Below are positions 18,076 to 28,568 of a DNA stretch of 64,000 bases, piece after piece; position 1 is the first letter of the stretch, and each line of letters starts with the position of its first letter. Location: contig JALCBY010000010.1 in assembly GCA_028066055.1 (NCBI GenBank), positions 16,877 through 80,876 of the forward strand, read 5' to 3'. The notes under the pieces were generated by a model. That model was not told the origin of the DNA. It ran no database searches and saw nothing but the letters and a program-made list of their open reading frames with translations. The position numbers and the translations under genes were made by a program. Source of the DNA: Hyphomicrobiaceae bacterium. Lineage in GTDB: Bacteria > Pseudomonadota > Alphaproteobacteria > Rhizobiales > Methyloligellaceae.

Positions 18076-18762
18076 TCAGGATTGCAGACGGGATTCGCCG
18101 AGTTTTACGATCATGCCATGCAGTTCGTCGAAATGATCGACAATGCCAAGGCTCTCAAGCTCATGCACGGGGGTTCGGGTGTAACCGAAGGTGACCAGAA
18201 TGACGGGCATCCCGGCTGCTTTCGCTGCGTCCGCGTCTGCCGCACTGTCGCCGATCATCAGCGCATGGGCGGGCTCGCACGCCAGATCTTTGAGCGCGGC
18301 GAGCAGCGGCGCCGGGTCCGGCTTCTTGACCGGCAGCGTGTCTCCGCCGACCACCGCGCCAAACAGGTGCGCCACCTCCAGCGCCTCGAGGATACTGCGC
18401 GAGACGGCCTCCGGCTTGTTCGTACACACACCGAGGGCGACGTCGTTCCCATGATGGTGCTCCAGCACCTCACGCACGCCGGGGAAAAGCCGCGTCAACC
18501 GGGCCGCGCGCGGTACATAGAGTTCCACGTAACGTTCGAAGAGGTCCGTCATCCGGTCCACACCGCGTTCCTCCTCACGGGCGATGAGCGCACGCTCAAG
18601 AAGCAGCGACACCCCACCACCGATCATCTTCGTTACGTCCTCGACCGCGAACGGTTCGATGCCTTCCTGCTCAAGCAGGATGTTGAGCGCGTCGGTGATA
18701 TCGGGAGCACTGTGAACCAGCGTCCCGTCGAGATCGAACAGAATTGCGCGGGGCCAGGCCAT
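18076..18762 (-). CDS. gph: phosphoglycolate phosphatase, HAD family
   Basis: The 228-residue protein has HAD motif I FDLDGTLVHSAPD, motif II CTNKPE, motif III KKPDPAPL and motif IV GDSAADADAA. It removes 2-phosphoglycolate formed by DNA repair or Rubisco. It sits 19 bases downstream of rpe, the frequent rpe-gph pairing. The start at 18762 (ATG) is chosen; a GTG two codons earlier is possible. Confidence 0.85.
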   Translation of the reverse strand: MAWPRAILFDLDGTLVHSAPDITDALNILLEQEGIEPFAVEDVTKMIGGGVSLLLERALIAREEERGVDRMTDLFERYVELYVPRAARLTRLFPGVREVLEHHHGNDVALGVCTNKPEAVSRSILEALEVAHLFGAVVGGDTLPVKKPDPAPLLAALKDLACEPAHALMIGDSAADADAAKAAGMPVILVTFGYTRTPVHELESLGIVDHFDELHGMIVKLGESRLQS

Positions 18763-18781
18763 GCTCACGACATTCCGGCTG

Positions 18782-19447
18782 CTATTGAACCGAAGTGGCG
18801 CTGGTACGGATCGCGGCGATGTTGTCGGCATACCTGCCGTCATTGAAGACCGCAGAACCGGCTACCAGAACATTGGCGCCCGCGTGGGAGACAAGCGGCG
18901 CGGTTTCCGGATTAACACCGCCATCCACCTCCAGATCGATCGGGCGATCGCCGATCATCTCTCTGAGCCGTGCGATCTTGTCGCACTGGGCCTCGATGAA
19001 CTTCTGCCCGCCGAAACCCGGATTGACCGTCATCACCAGGATGAGATCGAGCTTGTCGAGCACATATTCGATCGTGCTTTCGCTGGTTGAAGGGTTAAGT
19101 GACACGCCCGCCTTCTTCCCCAACCCCCTGATCACCTGCAAGGACCGATCGAGATGCTTGTCCGCTTCCGCGTGGACAGTGATGATGTCGGATCCGGCCT
19201 TGGCGAAGGCCTCCAGATAGGGCGCTGCCGGATTGATCATCAAGTGCACGTCGAGCACCTTCTTCGTGTGCGGCCGGATGGCTTCGACCACACAGGGCCC
19301 GAATGTCAGGTTCGGCACGAAATGCCCGTCCATCACATCCACATGCACCCAGTCGCACCCTGCTGCGTCTATGGCGCGGACCTCCTCGCCAAGCTTTGCA
19401 AAATCAGCCGAAAGAATGGATGGTGCGATCAGGATGTCGTCGGTCAT
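18782..19447 (-). CDS. rpe: ribulose-phosphate 3-epimerase
   Basis: The 221-residue TIM-barrel enzyme interconverts ribulose-5-P and xylulose-5-P. It has [15 protein letters not shown], the metal/catalytic [16 protein letters not shown], the second catalytic Asp in LEVDGGVN and phosphate-binding VAGSAVF. Full length for the family. The ATG at 19447 is the start of the conserved protein. Together with tkt further right it covers the non-oxidative pentose phosphate or Calvin interconversions. Confidence 0.95.
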   Translation of the reverse strand: MTDDILIAPSILSADFAKLGEEVRAIDAAGCDWVHVDVMDGHFVPNLTFGPCVVEAIRPHTKKVLDVHLMINPAAPYLEAFAKAGSDIITVHAEADKHLDRSLQVIRGLGKKAGVSLNPSTSESTIEYVLDKLDLILVMTVNPGFGGQKFIEAQCDKIARLREMIGDRPIDLEVDGGVNPETAPLVSHAGANVLVAGSAVFNDGRYADNIAAIRTSATSVQ

Positions 19448-19702
19448 GTGGGCATCTCGGCAACTGGATGACTGGTGTCCTACTGCGGCAACACGCGCGG
19501 CACAAGCGTGAACGCAAAAAAACGGTTGAAATCGGTGAATTACGATGAGCGGCGCCGACCGGACACCCAAGGCCGTGCGCGCTTCAATCAGTTTTTCCAA
19601 AGAATAGATTTTTCTTCCGATCTCACGCGCCTATATTCTCGACACCTCACCGGCGACGACGCCCGACGCCGATTGCAGCCCACCAAATACGGAACAAAGC
19701 CC

Positions 19703-20647
19703 ATGGCAACGAAGCCAGATATTCTTGTGATCATTCCTATCCGCCCTGCCCAAATGCAGATGCTTCAGGACAGCTACACCCTCCACCGCTATGACCAGGC
19801 CGAGGATCGTGATGCGTTTCTGACCGAAGTTGGCGACAAGATCCGCGGCGTCGTGACGATGGGAATTTCCCCATTTACCGAAGACATGCTCGATCACTTG
19901 CCGAGGCTGGAGATCGTGGCGCTCGGCAGTGTCGGATATGACACGATAGACGTCGAGGCCTGCAATGCGCGTGGCATACCCGTGACCAACACACCCGATG
20001 TCCTGACCAACGACGTGGCGGACCTGGCGATGGCGCTGACTTTCGATTCCTTCCGCGGCTATTCCCGTGGCGAAAGATATGTAAGGCAAGGACGTTGGCG
20101 GGACGAAGGCTCCATGGCGCCGACGACCTCGGTGACCGGAAAGACAATGGGCATCGTCGGGCTCGGCCGTATCGGCAAGGCCATCGCGCGAAGGGCAGAA
20201 GCCTTCGAAATGAAAGTTGCCTATCACGGGCGCCGCGAGCAATCTGAGATGCCCTACGCTTTCTTCGACACGCCCGCAGCCTTAGCCGCGGAAAGCGATG
20301 TGGTCGTGCTGGCCTGCCCGGGCGGTGATGAGACCCGCGGCCTGGTGAACCGCGAGGTGCTCGACGGACTCGGCGCTGACGGCCATCTCGTGAATATTTC
20401 GCGCGGTTCGGTGGTCAATGAACCGGAGCTGCTGAAAGCCCTGCAGAACAACCGCATCGCAGGCGCGGCGCTCGACGTGTTCGATAATGAGCCGAAGATT
20501 AACGAGGCGTTTTTCACGCTCGACAATGTGGTGCTTCAGCCGCATGTCGGCAGCGCAACGCAGGAAACGCGCGGCGCCATGGCCCAGCTCGTGGTCGATA
20601 ATCTTGCGGCCCACTTTTCCGGAAAGCCACTTCTGACACCGGTTTAG
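19703..20647 (+). CDS. D-2-hydroxyacid dehydrogenase (hydroxypyruvate/glyoxylate reductase type)
   Basis: The 314-residue NAD(P)-dependent enzyme has the Rossmann motif GLGRIG and the catalytic Arg in NISRGSVV, Glu in FDNEP and His in QPHVGSAT. It best fits the GhrB/HPR2-like reductases that use glyoxylate or hydroxypyruvate. It is divergent from rpe-gph. With gph (glycolate) nearby, a role in C2 metabolism is plausible but inferred. The ATG at 19703 is preferred over longer upstream frames because the conserved protein begins there. Confidence 0.82.
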   Translation: MATKPDILVIIPIRPAQMQMLQDSYTLHRYDQAEDRDAFLTEVGDKIRGVVTMGISPFTEDMLDHLPRLEIVALGSVGYDTIDVEACNARGIPVTNTPDVLTNDVADLAMALTFDSFRGYSRGERYVRQGRWRDEGSMAPTTSVTGKTMGIVGLGRIGKAIARRAEAFEMKVAYHGRREQSEMPYAFFDTPAALAAESDVVVLACPGGDETRGLVNREVLDGLGADGHLVNISRGSVVNEPELLKALQNNRIAGAALDVFDNEPKINEAFFTLDNVVLQPHVGSATQETRGAMAQLVVDNLAAHFSGKPLLTPV

Positions 20648-20669
20648 GACAAGCGCAAAACGGAAAAGC

Positions 20670-20978
20670 CTATCTTTTCTCAGGCGGGATATCGCGAACG
20701 CTCTTCACGAATTCGGCGATATTCTCGCGGTCATACTTAAGATGAACGCGTTCGTTGGATGCAGGATGGGTTCCGAGAAAGACGCCTTTGCGCCGCTCTG
20801 TCTTGGGTCGGACCGGGCGCGGCATGAACCCGCCACCGCAGTTGGGACAAACATTGTCCAGATGATCGCCGACGCAATCGGCGCAGAATGTGCACTCGTA
20901 GCTGCAGATGTAAGCGTCCAACGACTCCGGCGGCAGATCCTTGTCACAATATTCGCAATTCGGCCTGAGTTGAAGCAT
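20670..20978 (-). CDS. DUF1272 small zinc-ribbon protein
   Basis: The 102-residue protein has paired cysteines (CEYCDK, CSYECTFCADC, CPNCGG) expected to bind two zinc ions, followed by a basic C-terminal tail. It matches the DUF1272 pattern, whose function is not known. Most members are about 60-80 residues, so the tail (about residues 55-102) is an extension. It stands alone between the dehydrogenase and pgk. Confidence 0.75.
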   Translation of the reverse strand: MLQLRPNCEYCDKDLPPESLDAYICSYECTFCADCVGDHLDNVCPNCGGGFMPRPVRPKTERRKGVFLGTHPASNERVHLKYDRENIAEFVKSVRDIPPEKR

Positions 20979-21095
20979 GGCGCGTCTCCCTCATCCAATG
21001 CCCTGTCGCAGCGCAGGTTAGCCACAAAAGAGCGCCGGCAAACAGGTCCAATTTTTCTCAACGGAGTGCAGCTTGGACCGGGATGTGAGTAACAC

Positions 21096-22295
21096 CTATC
21101 CCACGCGCAACGCCGCTACGCCCGAGAGCTCCTTGCCTTCCAGCCATTCGAGGAACGCACCGCCTGCTGTAGAGACGTAGGTGAAGTCTCCCGTAACTCC
21201 GGCGTCATTCAAAGCGGCAACGGTATCGCCGCCTCCGGCTACCGTAATCAGTGCGCCTTCTTTCGTCAGCCGAGCCGCCTCACGAGCCAATGCGAACGTT
21301 CCCCCACCGAAAGGTTCGATCTCGAAGGCACCGAGCGGCCCATTCCACAGAAGCGTTCTGAGGCTCTTCAGTCGCGTCTTGAGTGCCGCGCAGGTCTCAG
21401 GACCAACATCCAGGATCATGGCGTCTGCCGACACCTGGTCCAGCCCGCAGATATGGCTCTCCGCGCCTGCGGCGAATTCTTTTGCCACAACAACGTCCGA
21501 CGGCAACAAAATCTCACATCCGGCTTCTTGAGCCGCTTGCATGATCTCACGGGCCGTATCCGCGAAGTCCGGTTCACAGAGGGATTTGCCGATATCGACG
21601 CCGCCCGCATAGAGAAACGTATTCGCCATACCTCCGCCAATGATCACGCAATCGAGCTTCTTCACAAGGTTGGTGAGAACGGAAATCTTGGTGGAGACCT
21701 TCGCACCTCCCACAACAGCCGCCACGGGCCGTTCGGGGTGCTCAAGCGCGCCGGATAGGGCTCGAAGCTCCGCCGCCATCTGCAACCCGGCATATGCGGG
21801 AAGCACGGACGCAATTCCAACTGTCGAGCTGTTGGCCCGGTGGGAGACGGAGAAGGCATCGTTGACGTAAATGTCACCGAGACTCGCAAGCTGTCCGACA
21901 AATTCCGGATCGTTTGCCTCTTCGCCCGTGTGAAACCGCGTGTTTTCGAGCACGAGGACCCCGCTATCGGCGAGTTCATCTATGGCTTGTTCAGCTTCGG
22001 GCCCAATACAGTCCGTAGCGAACCGGACGGTCACCTCAGGCAACAGCGCATCGAGTTTCTCAGCCACCGGTTTCAGGGACATTTCGGGGACCCGCTTGCC
22101 CTTCGGACGGCCGAAATGGGACATGAGGATGACTTTGGCGCCCCGTGACGTCAGCGAGTGAAGGGTCGGCAGGATGCGTTCAAGCCGGGTCGCGTCGCTT
22201 ACCGTTCCGTCCTGCATAGGCACGTTCATATCGGCGCGCACCAGAACACGCTTGCCCGCGACGTCAGCGTCTTCAATGGAGCGAAACGCACTCAT
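21096..22295 (-). CDS. pgk: phosphoglycerate kinase
   Basis: The 399-residue glycolytic enzyme interconverts 1,3-bisphosphoglycerate and 3-phosphoglycerate. The N-terminal [14 protein letters not shown] and SHFGRPKG bind phosphoglycerate. The C-terminal domain has the nucleotide region and GGGDTVAAL. Full length. It follows tkt by 21 bases; the usual gap gene between them is missing. Confidence 0.96.
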   Translation of the reverse strand: MSAFRSIEDADVAGKRVLVRADMNVPMQDGTVSDATRLERILPTLHSLTSRGAKVILMSHFGRPKGKRVPEMSLKPVAEKLDALLPEVTVRFATDCIGPEAEQAIDELADSGVLVLENTRFHTGEEANDPEFVGQLASLGDIYVNDAFSVSHRANSSTVGIASVLPAYAGLQMAAELRALSGALEHPERPVAAVVGGAKVSTKISVLTNLVKKLDCVIIGGGMANTFLYAGGVDIGKSLCEPDFADTAREIMQAAQEAGCEILLPSDVVVAKEFAAGAESHICGLDQVSADAMILDVGPETCAALKTRLKSLRTLLWNGPLGAFEIEPFGGGTFALAREAARLTKEGALITVAGGGDTVAALNDAGVTGDFTYVSTAGGAFLEWLEGKELSGVAALRVG

Positions 22296-22316
22296 TACCG
22301 TTTGAAATCCACTTGG

Positions 22317-24326
22317 CTACGCAGCGCAGACGGCCTTTGCCGCATCGGCAATCGCGGCAGGCGTGATACCGAAATGCTCGTAGAGATGGCCACCCGGTGC
22401 GGAAGCACCAAAGCTCGACATGCCGACGAACCGTCCCTTCTCTCCGAGCCACCGGTCCCAACCGAGACGAACCGCCGCCTCGACGGCCACGCGCGGCGCA
22501 TCGCCCAGAACCTTTGACCTGTAGTCCGCGTCCTGCTCGGCGAACAGTTCCCAGCACGGCATGGAAACCACCGCCGCCTTCACACCATCCTTGGCGAGAG
22601 TATCGGCAGCTTCAACCGCCAGTTCGAGTTCCGATCCGGTTGCCAGCAAGGTAACGTCCCGGCCGCCATCGGCCTCGCGCAGCACATAGGCGCCGCGGGC
22701 GCAAAGATTATCGTCGGAGTTCTCGGTGCGCAGCGTCGGCAGACCTTGACGGCTCAGCGCGAGAATTGACGGTGTCGCCGCCGTTCCCAGCGCAAGCTCC
22801 CAGCACTCCGCACACTCCACCGCGTCGGCGGGCCGATACACATTGAGGTTCGGCATGGCCCGAAGGCTTGCCAGATGCTCCACCGGCTGGTGGGTGGGTC
22901 CGTCCTCGCCGAGACCGATGGAATCATGCGTCATGACATAGATGACGCGTTGCTCCATCAGAGCCGACAGCCGGATCGACGGCCGGCAATAGTCGGTGAA
23001 CACAAGGAACGTGCCGCCATAGGGGACAATGCCCCCGTGCAACGCCATGCCGTTCATGGCCGCGGCCATGCCATGTTCGCGCACGCCGTATCGGACATAG
23101 GAGCCCGAGAAATTACCCGACGTGATATCGTCATGATGGCTTGTCAGCGTACCCACCGATCCTGTCAGATCCGCAGACCCGCCAATCATCCCGGGCATAA
23201 GCGGAACCAGTTTCTCGAGCACTTTTTGCGACGATACCCGTGTCGCAAGCTTCGGCGCATCGGATGTGAATTCGGCCTTGGCTTCCCGGACCGCCTGCGC
23301 GATCGATTTGGCAACATCTCCGTCGACAGGGTCACCGAGCCGATTGCCGTCAATAGCCCCGGCCTCGCACCGTTTGCTCCATGCCTCGCGCGCTGCCGCA
23401 CCGCGAGCGCCAACGGCACGCCAGGCTTCGAGGATTTCTTCCGGCACATGGAAGGGATCATGCGGCCATTCGAGTTTTCCGCGTGCGGCGGCAATTTCGT
23501 CCTCGCCGAGCGGTGCACCGTGCGTGGAAGCAGTTCCCTGCTTGTTCGGCGCGCCGTAGCCGATGGTCGTCTCACAGGCAATAAGCGACGGGCGATCCGA
23601 ACCCTTCGCGGCCTCGATTGCCGATGCAATCGCCTCCGGATCATGTCCGTCGACCCGCGTCGTCTCCCAGCCCGATGCCTCGAAGCGCTTGAGCTGATCG
23701 TCGGACTCCGTCATGTCCGTCGGACCGTCGATGCAGATATTGTTGTCGTCGAATAGGACGATCAGCTTCGAAAGTGCGAGATGGCCGGCAAGAGAGATCG
23801 CCTCTTGGCTGATGCCTTCCATGAGGCATCCGTCACCGGCAATCACATAGGTGTGGTGGTCGACGATGTCGTCGCCCAGCCGGGCGTTCAGGATGCGCTC
23901 CGCCATCGCCATGCCCACCGCATTGCCAAGCCCCTGCCCAAGCGGCCCGGTCGTCGTCTCGATGCCGGGCGCATGGCTGAATTCGGGATGTCCGGCGGTC
24001 TTCGATCCAAGTTGGCGGAAATCCTTCAACTGGTCGATGTCCATGCCCGGCGTGCCGGTGAGATAAAGAAGCGAATAGAGCAGCATCGAACCGTGCCCGG
24101 CAGAGAGGACGAACCTGTCGCGGTCCGGCCAGTCAGGCGCCGATGCGTCGAATTTCAGAAAGCGCGTGAACAGAACGCTCGCCACATCGGCAAGCCCCAT
24201 CGGCGCGCCCGGATGCCCGGAATTGGCCTTCTGCACCGCGTCCATCGACAACGCGCGGATTGCGTTGGCCATGTCGCGATGTGAAACGTCCTGCTGCGGA
24301 CTTTCTTTTGCCAGTGCTTCGCTCAT
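22317..24326 (-). CDS. tkt: transketolase
   Basis: The 669-residue thiamine-diphosphate enzyme transfers two-carbon units between sugar phosphates. It has [10 protein letters not shown] near the N-terminus, the ThDP motif starting GDGCLMEG and ending in DDNN, and catalytic [14 protein letters not shown] in the middle domain. Full length. The start at 24326 begins MSEALAKE; longer frames upstream lack homology. It is divergent from bioD. Confidence 0.96.
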   Translation of the reverse strand: MSEALAKESPQQDVSHRDMANAIRALSMDAVQKANSGHPGAPMGLADVASVLFTRFLKFDASAPDWPDRDRFVLSAGHGSMLLYSLLYLTGTPGMDIDQLKDFRQLGSKTAGHPEFSHAPGIETTTGPLGQGLGNAVGMAMAERILNARLGDDIVDHHTYVIAGDGCLMEGISQEAISLAGHLALSKLIVLFDDNNICIDGPTDMTESDDQLKRFEASGWETTRVDGHDPEAIASAIEAAKGSDRPSLIACETTIGYGAPNKQGTASTHGAPLGEDEIAAARGKLEWPHDPFHVPEEILEAWRAVGARGAAAREAWSKRCEAGAIDGNRLGDPVDGDVAKSIAQAVREAKAEFTSDAPKLATRVSSQKVLEKLVPLMPGMIGGSADLTGSVGTLTSHHDDITSGNFSGSYVRYGVREHGMAAAMNGMALHGGIVPYGGTFLVFTDYCRPSIRLSALMEQRVIYVMTHDSIGLGEDGPTHQPVEHLASLRAMPNLNVYRPADAVECAECWELALGTAATPSILALSRQGLPTLRTENSDDNLCARGAYVLREADGGRDVTLLATGSELELAVEAADTLAKDGVKAAVVSMPCWELFAEQDADYRSKVLGDAPRVAVEAAVRLGWDRWLGEKGRFVGMSSFGASAPGGHLYEHFGITPAAIADAAKAVCAA

Positions 24327-24510
24327 TCGCCACTCCCGTCGGTGCGTGCAGCTTCGACTCGCCACTTTTTTCGCGGCCAACAAAGCCACCTCGCCCTCAC
24401 AGGTCAAGGGGCGTATGACAATAGGCCGCTCATATGTGTATAAGCCCGCCGGACGACGGACCTGACCAAAGCGCTTGCCCTCGCAGGCCAAACGCCTTTA
24501 GGTCGCAGTC

Positions 24511-25119
24511 ATGCGCTGCTTTATCACAGGAACCGATACAGATGTGGGGAAAACCGTCGCATGTGCGTGGGCGATGCTGCACGCGCCGGTGCGTTACTGG
24601 AAACCGGTGCAGGCGGGCCTGGACCAGACCGACGAGGCAAGCGTCCGAAAACTAACTGAAGCCGCCGACGACCGCTTCATTCCCACCCGCTACAATCTGC
24701 CCGAACCCTTGTCGCCGCACGAGGCCGCGCGGCGCGCCGGTGTCAGTATCGACATGACGACACTCGAGGTGCCGGAAGAAGGACCGTTGATCGTCGAAGG
24801 TGCAGGTGGCCTGATGGTGCCGCTCAACGATGAGTCTCATATCATTGATTTGATTAAACAATTAGATCTTCCCGCAATCCTCGTCTGCCGCACGACCCTC
24901 GGCACGATCAACCACTCCCTGCTGTCGCTGGAGGCTCTCCGGGCACGGGATGTCCCGGTTGCCGGTGTCATTTTGTGCGGGCCCGACGTCCCTCACAATC
25001 GTGCGGCAATCGAAAAATATGGCGGCGCGAGGGTTATTGCACATATCCCACCGCTCGATCCCTTGACTCGCAGCGCCCTAGAAGCTGTAACGCCCGAAGT
25101 CGATCTGATGACGCTCTAG
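24511..25119 (+). CDS. bioD: dethiobiotin synthase
   Basis: This 202-residue enzyme carboxylates 7,8-diaminononanoate to dethiobiotin using ATP. The P-loop is GTDTDVGKT at the N-terminus. Further signals are YWKPVQAG, the switch-like VEGAGGLMVPL and RTTLGTINHSLLSLEAL. Full length, starting at ATG 24511. It is followed within 30 bases by bioA on the same strand. Confidence 0.95.
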   Translation: MRCFITGTDTDVGKTVACAWAMLHAPVRYWKPVQAGLDQTDEASVRKLTEAADDRFIPTRYNLPEPLSPHEAARRAGVSIDMTTLEVPEEGPLIVEGAGGLMVPLNDESHIIDLIKQLDLPAILVCRTTLGTINHSLLSLEALRARDVPVAGVILCGPDVPHNRAAIEKYGGARVIAHIPPLDPLTRSALEAVTPEVDLMTL

Positions 25120-25148
25120 GTGTCATCGACGCCGCGAAAGGTTTCCCG

Positions 25149-26453
25149 TTGAGCGATATCCTGCAACGCGACAAGCGCCACGTCTGGCATCCCTTCACCC
25201 AACATGCCAGTGAACGCGACCCCGTCGTCGTCACGCGGGCGAAAGGCGCGTCGCTGTTCGATGAGGACGGAAACGAACTTCTCGACCTGATTTCATCCTG
25301 GTGGACCTGTATCCACGGTCACGCTCATCCCGCCCTCGTTGAAACACTGCATACCCAGGCGCAGACGCTGGAGCATGTCATGTTCGCCGGCTTCACCCAT
25401 CCGCCGGCGGCAAACCTCTCCTACGAATTGAGCCAGCGCCTGCCGGGCGATCTCAACCGGGTGTTCTTCACCGACAACGGATCGTCCGCTGTCGAGGTCG
25501 CCCTCAAGCTCGCCTATCAGTATCACCGCAACAAGGGCGACATGAACCGTTCCGCCTTCATGGCGCTCGACGGCGGCTATCACGGCGATACGCTCGGTGC
25601 GATGTCGCTTGGTCGCGGCTCCAGCTTCTTCACCCTCTATGAGGGGCTGATGTGCGACGTCCACACCATACCCAACGCACCGATCTGGGATGGCTGCAAC
25701 GACGTCGAGGAGCGCGAGGCGGAGGCGTTGAATTTGCTCTCCAAATCGCTGGACGAACATGGCCAGCGGACGGCGGCGCTCATTATCGAGCCGATGATGC
25801 AGGGGGCCAGCGGGTTCCGTTTCGCACGCGCACCGTTCGTAAAGAAAATGAGCGAGATGGCGCGAGATGCTGGCCTGCTCGTCATCTATGACGAAGTGGC
25901 CACGGGATTTGGCCGAACCGGTGCACTCTTCGCCTGTGAGAGGGCCGGTTTTGTCCCCGACATCGTTTGCCTCTCGAAGGGCTTGACCGCCGGTGTGCTG
26001 CCCATGGCTGTGACGGTTGCCCGTGACGTAGTGTTCGACGCATTCCTGAGCGACACATTCGATACCGCGCTGGCGCACGGACACACCTTTACCGCCAATC
26101 CGCTTGCGTGCGCGGTTGCGCTCAAATCGCTCGAACTCTTCGACCATGAGAAGACGCTTGAGAAAGTGGGATACATCGAAGCGCGTCACAAGGAACAACT
26201 GGCGGCGCTCAAGGATCATCCGCGTGTCGAGCGGCCACGCGTTCAAGGGCCCGTTCTGGCGTTCGAACTCTCAGGCTCGCAAGGTCACTACAAGACCGAA
26301 GACGGGGAGCGGCTGCGGGACTGGTATCTGAAGAACGGTCTGAATATCCGCCCGCTTGGACCGACGGTCTATCTCATGCCGCCCTATTGCATAACGGACG
26401 ATGAACTGTCTCGGGCCTATGCCGGAATGTTCGAGGGCCTGGACAAACTCTAG
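25149..26453 (+). CDS. bioA: adenosylmethionine-8-amino-7-oxononanoate aminotransferase
   Basis: The product is 434 residues from a TTG start at 25149, preceded by GAAAGG. No ATG lies near the conserved N-terminus VWHPFTQH, so the TTG is the best choice. It shows ISSWWTCIHGHAHP, the PLP-binding DEVATGFGRTG and the lysine in CLSKGLTAG. It converts KAPA to DAPA in biotin synthesis, with S-adenosylmethionine as amino donor in the usual type. Its stop overlaps the convergent FlhB-like gene by 4 bases. Confidence 0.94.
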   Translation: MSDILQRDKRHVWHPFTQHASERDPVVVTRAKGASLFDEDGNELLDLISSWWTCIHGHAHPALVETLHTQAQTLEHVMFAGFTHPPAANLSYELSQRLPGDLNRVFFTDNGSSAVEVALKLAYQYHRNKGDMNRSAFMALDGGYHGDTLGAMSLGRGSSFFTLYEGLMCDVHTIPNAPIWDGCNDVEEREAEALNLLSKSLDEHGQRTAALIIEPMMQGASGFRFARAPFVKKMSEMARDAGLLVIYDEVATGFGRTGALFACERAGFVPDIVCLSKGLTAGVLPMAVTVARDVVFDAFLSDTFDTALAHGHTFTANPLACAVALKSLELFDHEKTLEKVGYIEARHKEQLAALKDHPRVERPRVQGPVLAFELSGSQGHYKTEDGERLRDWYLKNGLNIRPLGPTVYLMPPYCITDDELSRAYAGMFEGLDKL

Positions 26454-26722
26454 TCGACCTTGCCGCTTGCGCGCAGCACGAATGCGATCACTTCGGCGAC
26501 AGCCTCATAGAGTTCCATGGGAATGCGGTCATCGAGTTCCACGCCGCTCAGCGCTTCTACCAGATGGGCATTCGATTCGATGGTGACACCATGCTCCGCT
26601 GCGAGCGCAATGATCTGCTCGGCGATCACGCCATACCCCTTTGCCGTAACGCGTGGTGCCTCGCGCGTTCCAACTTCATACTCCAGCGCGACGGCGACAG
26701 CTGTATCGTCCCCCCCGCTCAT
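26450..26722 (-). CDS. isolated FlhB/YscU cytoplasmic C-domain protein
   Basis: The 90-residue protein aligns with the cytoplasmic domain of FlhB/YscU downstream of the autocleavage site: VALEYE, APRVTAKGYGVIAEQI, ELYEAVAEVIAFVL. The four membrane helices are absent, and the N-terminus starts where NPTH would lie but has GGDDT instead. It therefore resembles a 'pre-cleaved' FlhB-C piece such as Helicobacter FlhX. Its ATG overlaps the stop of the FliK-like gene by 4 bases (ATGA), so the two are translationally coupled. Role unknown; a part in substrate-specificity switching of a type III exporter is inferred. Confidence 0.8.
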   Translation of the reverse strand: MSGGDDTAVAVALEYEVGTREAPRVTAKGYGVIAEQIIALAAEHGVTIESNAHLVEALSGVELDDRIPMELYEAVAEVIAFVLRASGKVD

Positions 26723-28422
26723 GAGCAATTGTCCATGAATGCGCCAACGGGCTTGTTTCCCTGCGGCAGGTGGCCGGCCCGGCATTTGAGCGTTCCGGGT
26801 TTCAGCCCGCGTGCTTCGAGCGCCTGTTCAAGTTCGCCAAGCGCCTCTTTCAAGGTTTCCGCCGTGTCATCCCGCTCCGCCCAGAGCATGACATGGGTCT
26901 TGTCTCCGCGCAGCGACACCGTGGCTCCGACCTCGCCCGTTTGCGTGAAATGAATGGAAAAGCGCATTTTCCATTCATCGTCCTGCTCATGCTCCGATCC
27001 GTGCGCACCGTCCCGAAGGATCTGGAACTGCCCGACGCTCATTTCACCGCCGAACACCAGAGGCAGCTCGATGTTCAGTTCCGCCGGTCCGCTTGAAGGC
27101 TGCCCCGCCCGCATCAGGCCGTCAGGAAGAGACGAGATTTGCGTCAATCTGGTGCGCGCGAGCGCCGCTTCCGTTTGACCAAGCAGGCGTGAACCCGTCT
27201 CCGTGTTCGGCGGCAGCGCTTGTGCCTGAGGTGGCGTTGGCCTGTCGGCACGCGGCGGCGCGCCGGGCGTCGGCGGCGGTGGCCGGTTGGCCGCCGGGAG
27301 CTTCGGCTCGACCTCGGAACCAAGCCAGGCCCGAAGTGCGGTGCGCAAATTGAGAAGATTCGCCTTGATGTCTCCCTTGGGCGGCGCTTGACCTGTGTTC
27401 TTCAGGAGTGAACTCTCATAAAGAATGCCCGATCGGTTGAACGCCTGTTTGAGCGCGGCGCCGTCGAGCGGTTTGCCGTCCAGCGGGATGCGGGCCCCAA
27501 GCAGCTCCGAACCGGCCTGGGCGACCGGTTTCGGCAGGCTGGCGAGCCTGGCGCCAAGGCCCGCGAGGGAGGACAGCAGCGTGGTTATGCTGTCCTGACG
27601 AACGACTGCGCCCTTGGCGGTATGCTGAACCGCCTGTTGCAACGGGGAGAGGTTTGCGCCCTGCAACGCCTGAGGTGACGCCGTGCCCCCTTGCCTGCCG
27701 ATGCGGGAACTCCCGGCCTCACCGTCGGGAACAAGGATCGGCTGGATGCGGCCTTGCGAAACCTGCCGGTCGATACGCAGGATCGTACCCGGTTCAAGGG
27801 GTGCCGGCGTGCCGGTTTGAGGCGTCGAGACGGGGGTCGCCGCTCCAGAGACAGATGCGGTGGAACTCGGCTGTGCAGAGGAAATCTGAGACGGCGCTTG
27901 GGCAATAGTTGGAGCTACATTCCCGTTTACCGATACGGGCTGTGCCTGCGTCCCGGTTGAACCCGTTGTGATGGATTGCGTCGGTGAAGGATGAGGTTGA
28001 CCTGAGGCACCCGGCTGCGGAACCGCAACCGGGCGGGGAGACGGACCTCCCGCCGATTGTGCAGATGCCTGTGCGGACTGCGCTTGCGACGCCGAAGCCG
28101 GATGTTGCGAAAGGGGGATGGGCGCATGCCGCACGTTGGCGTGGGAAACAGCCTGTGTGGAGGCCGCGGGCGGCAAAACGGTGAAGCGCGTGTTCTGCCC
28201 CGCTCCCTGGACAAGCAGCCGAATGAGAGCTCCCTCCTGAAGCTTGAGCGCCGCGGAAATATCGATGGACCGGTTTGCGATAACAATCTGTGCCGCCCCA
28301 CCCGGCCCGGAATTCGCGACACGGGCTTCGACCACCTGCCCGGAACGAAGCGCCAATGCCTCGACAACCGAACTGTCGGAAACGCGCAGCTGTGCTGCGG
28401 CTGTATTGAGGGAAATCGCCAC
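26719..28422 (-). CDS. FliK-like hook-length control domain protein
   Basis: The product is 567 residues. The N-terminal 100 residues form a beta-like region, residues about 110-240 are Gln/Ser/Pro/Thr-rich low complexity, and the C-terminal part (about 430-555; LNIELPLVFGG, MRFSIHFTQTGEVG, VMLWAERDDTAETL) matches the FliK C-terminal domain. FliK measures the flagellar hook and triggers FlhB switching by contact with FlhB-C. Here it pairs with an isolated FlhB-C gene and no other flagellar gene is in view. It may be a genuine flagellar accessory or a repurposed pair. Confidence 0.75.
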   Translation of the reverse strand: MAISLNTAAAQLRVSDSSVVEALALRSGQVVEARVANSGPGGAAQIVIANRSIDISAALKLQEGALIRLLVQGAGQNTRFTVLPPAASTQAVSHANVRHAPIPLSQHPASASQAQSAQASAQSAGGPSPRPVAVPQPGASGQPHPSPTQSITTGSTGTQAQPVSVNGNVAPTIAQAPSQISSAQPSSTASVSGAATPVSTPQTGTPAPLEPGTILRIDRQVSQGRIQPILVPDGEAGSSRIGRQGGTASPQALQGANLSPLQQAVQHTAKGAVVRQDSITTLLSSLAGLGARLASLPKPVAQAGSELLGARIPLDGKPLDGAALKQAFNRSGILYESSLLKNTGQAPPKGDIKANLLNLRTALRAWLGSEVEPKLPAANRPPPPTPGAPPRADRPTPPQAQALPPNTETGSRLLGQTEAALARTRLTQISSLPDGLMRAGQPSSGPAELNIELPLVFGGEMSVGQFQILRDGAHGSEHEQDDEWKMRFSIHFTQTGEVGATVSLRGDKTHVMLWAERDDTAETLKEALGELEQALEARGLKPGTLKCRAGHLPQGNKPVGAFMDNCS

Positions 28423-28568
28423 CTACTCACTACCTTGTGGTTTCGAAGGGTGATCGTGGCGGATTATGGTTAATGCAAGCTAACCAATCCAAAGATGTTG
28501 CCAATCTTCCCCGGGGCCCTCCGATCACATAAGATCGCCGTCGATTGAGTGCGAGGTGCGTTTGGTCC

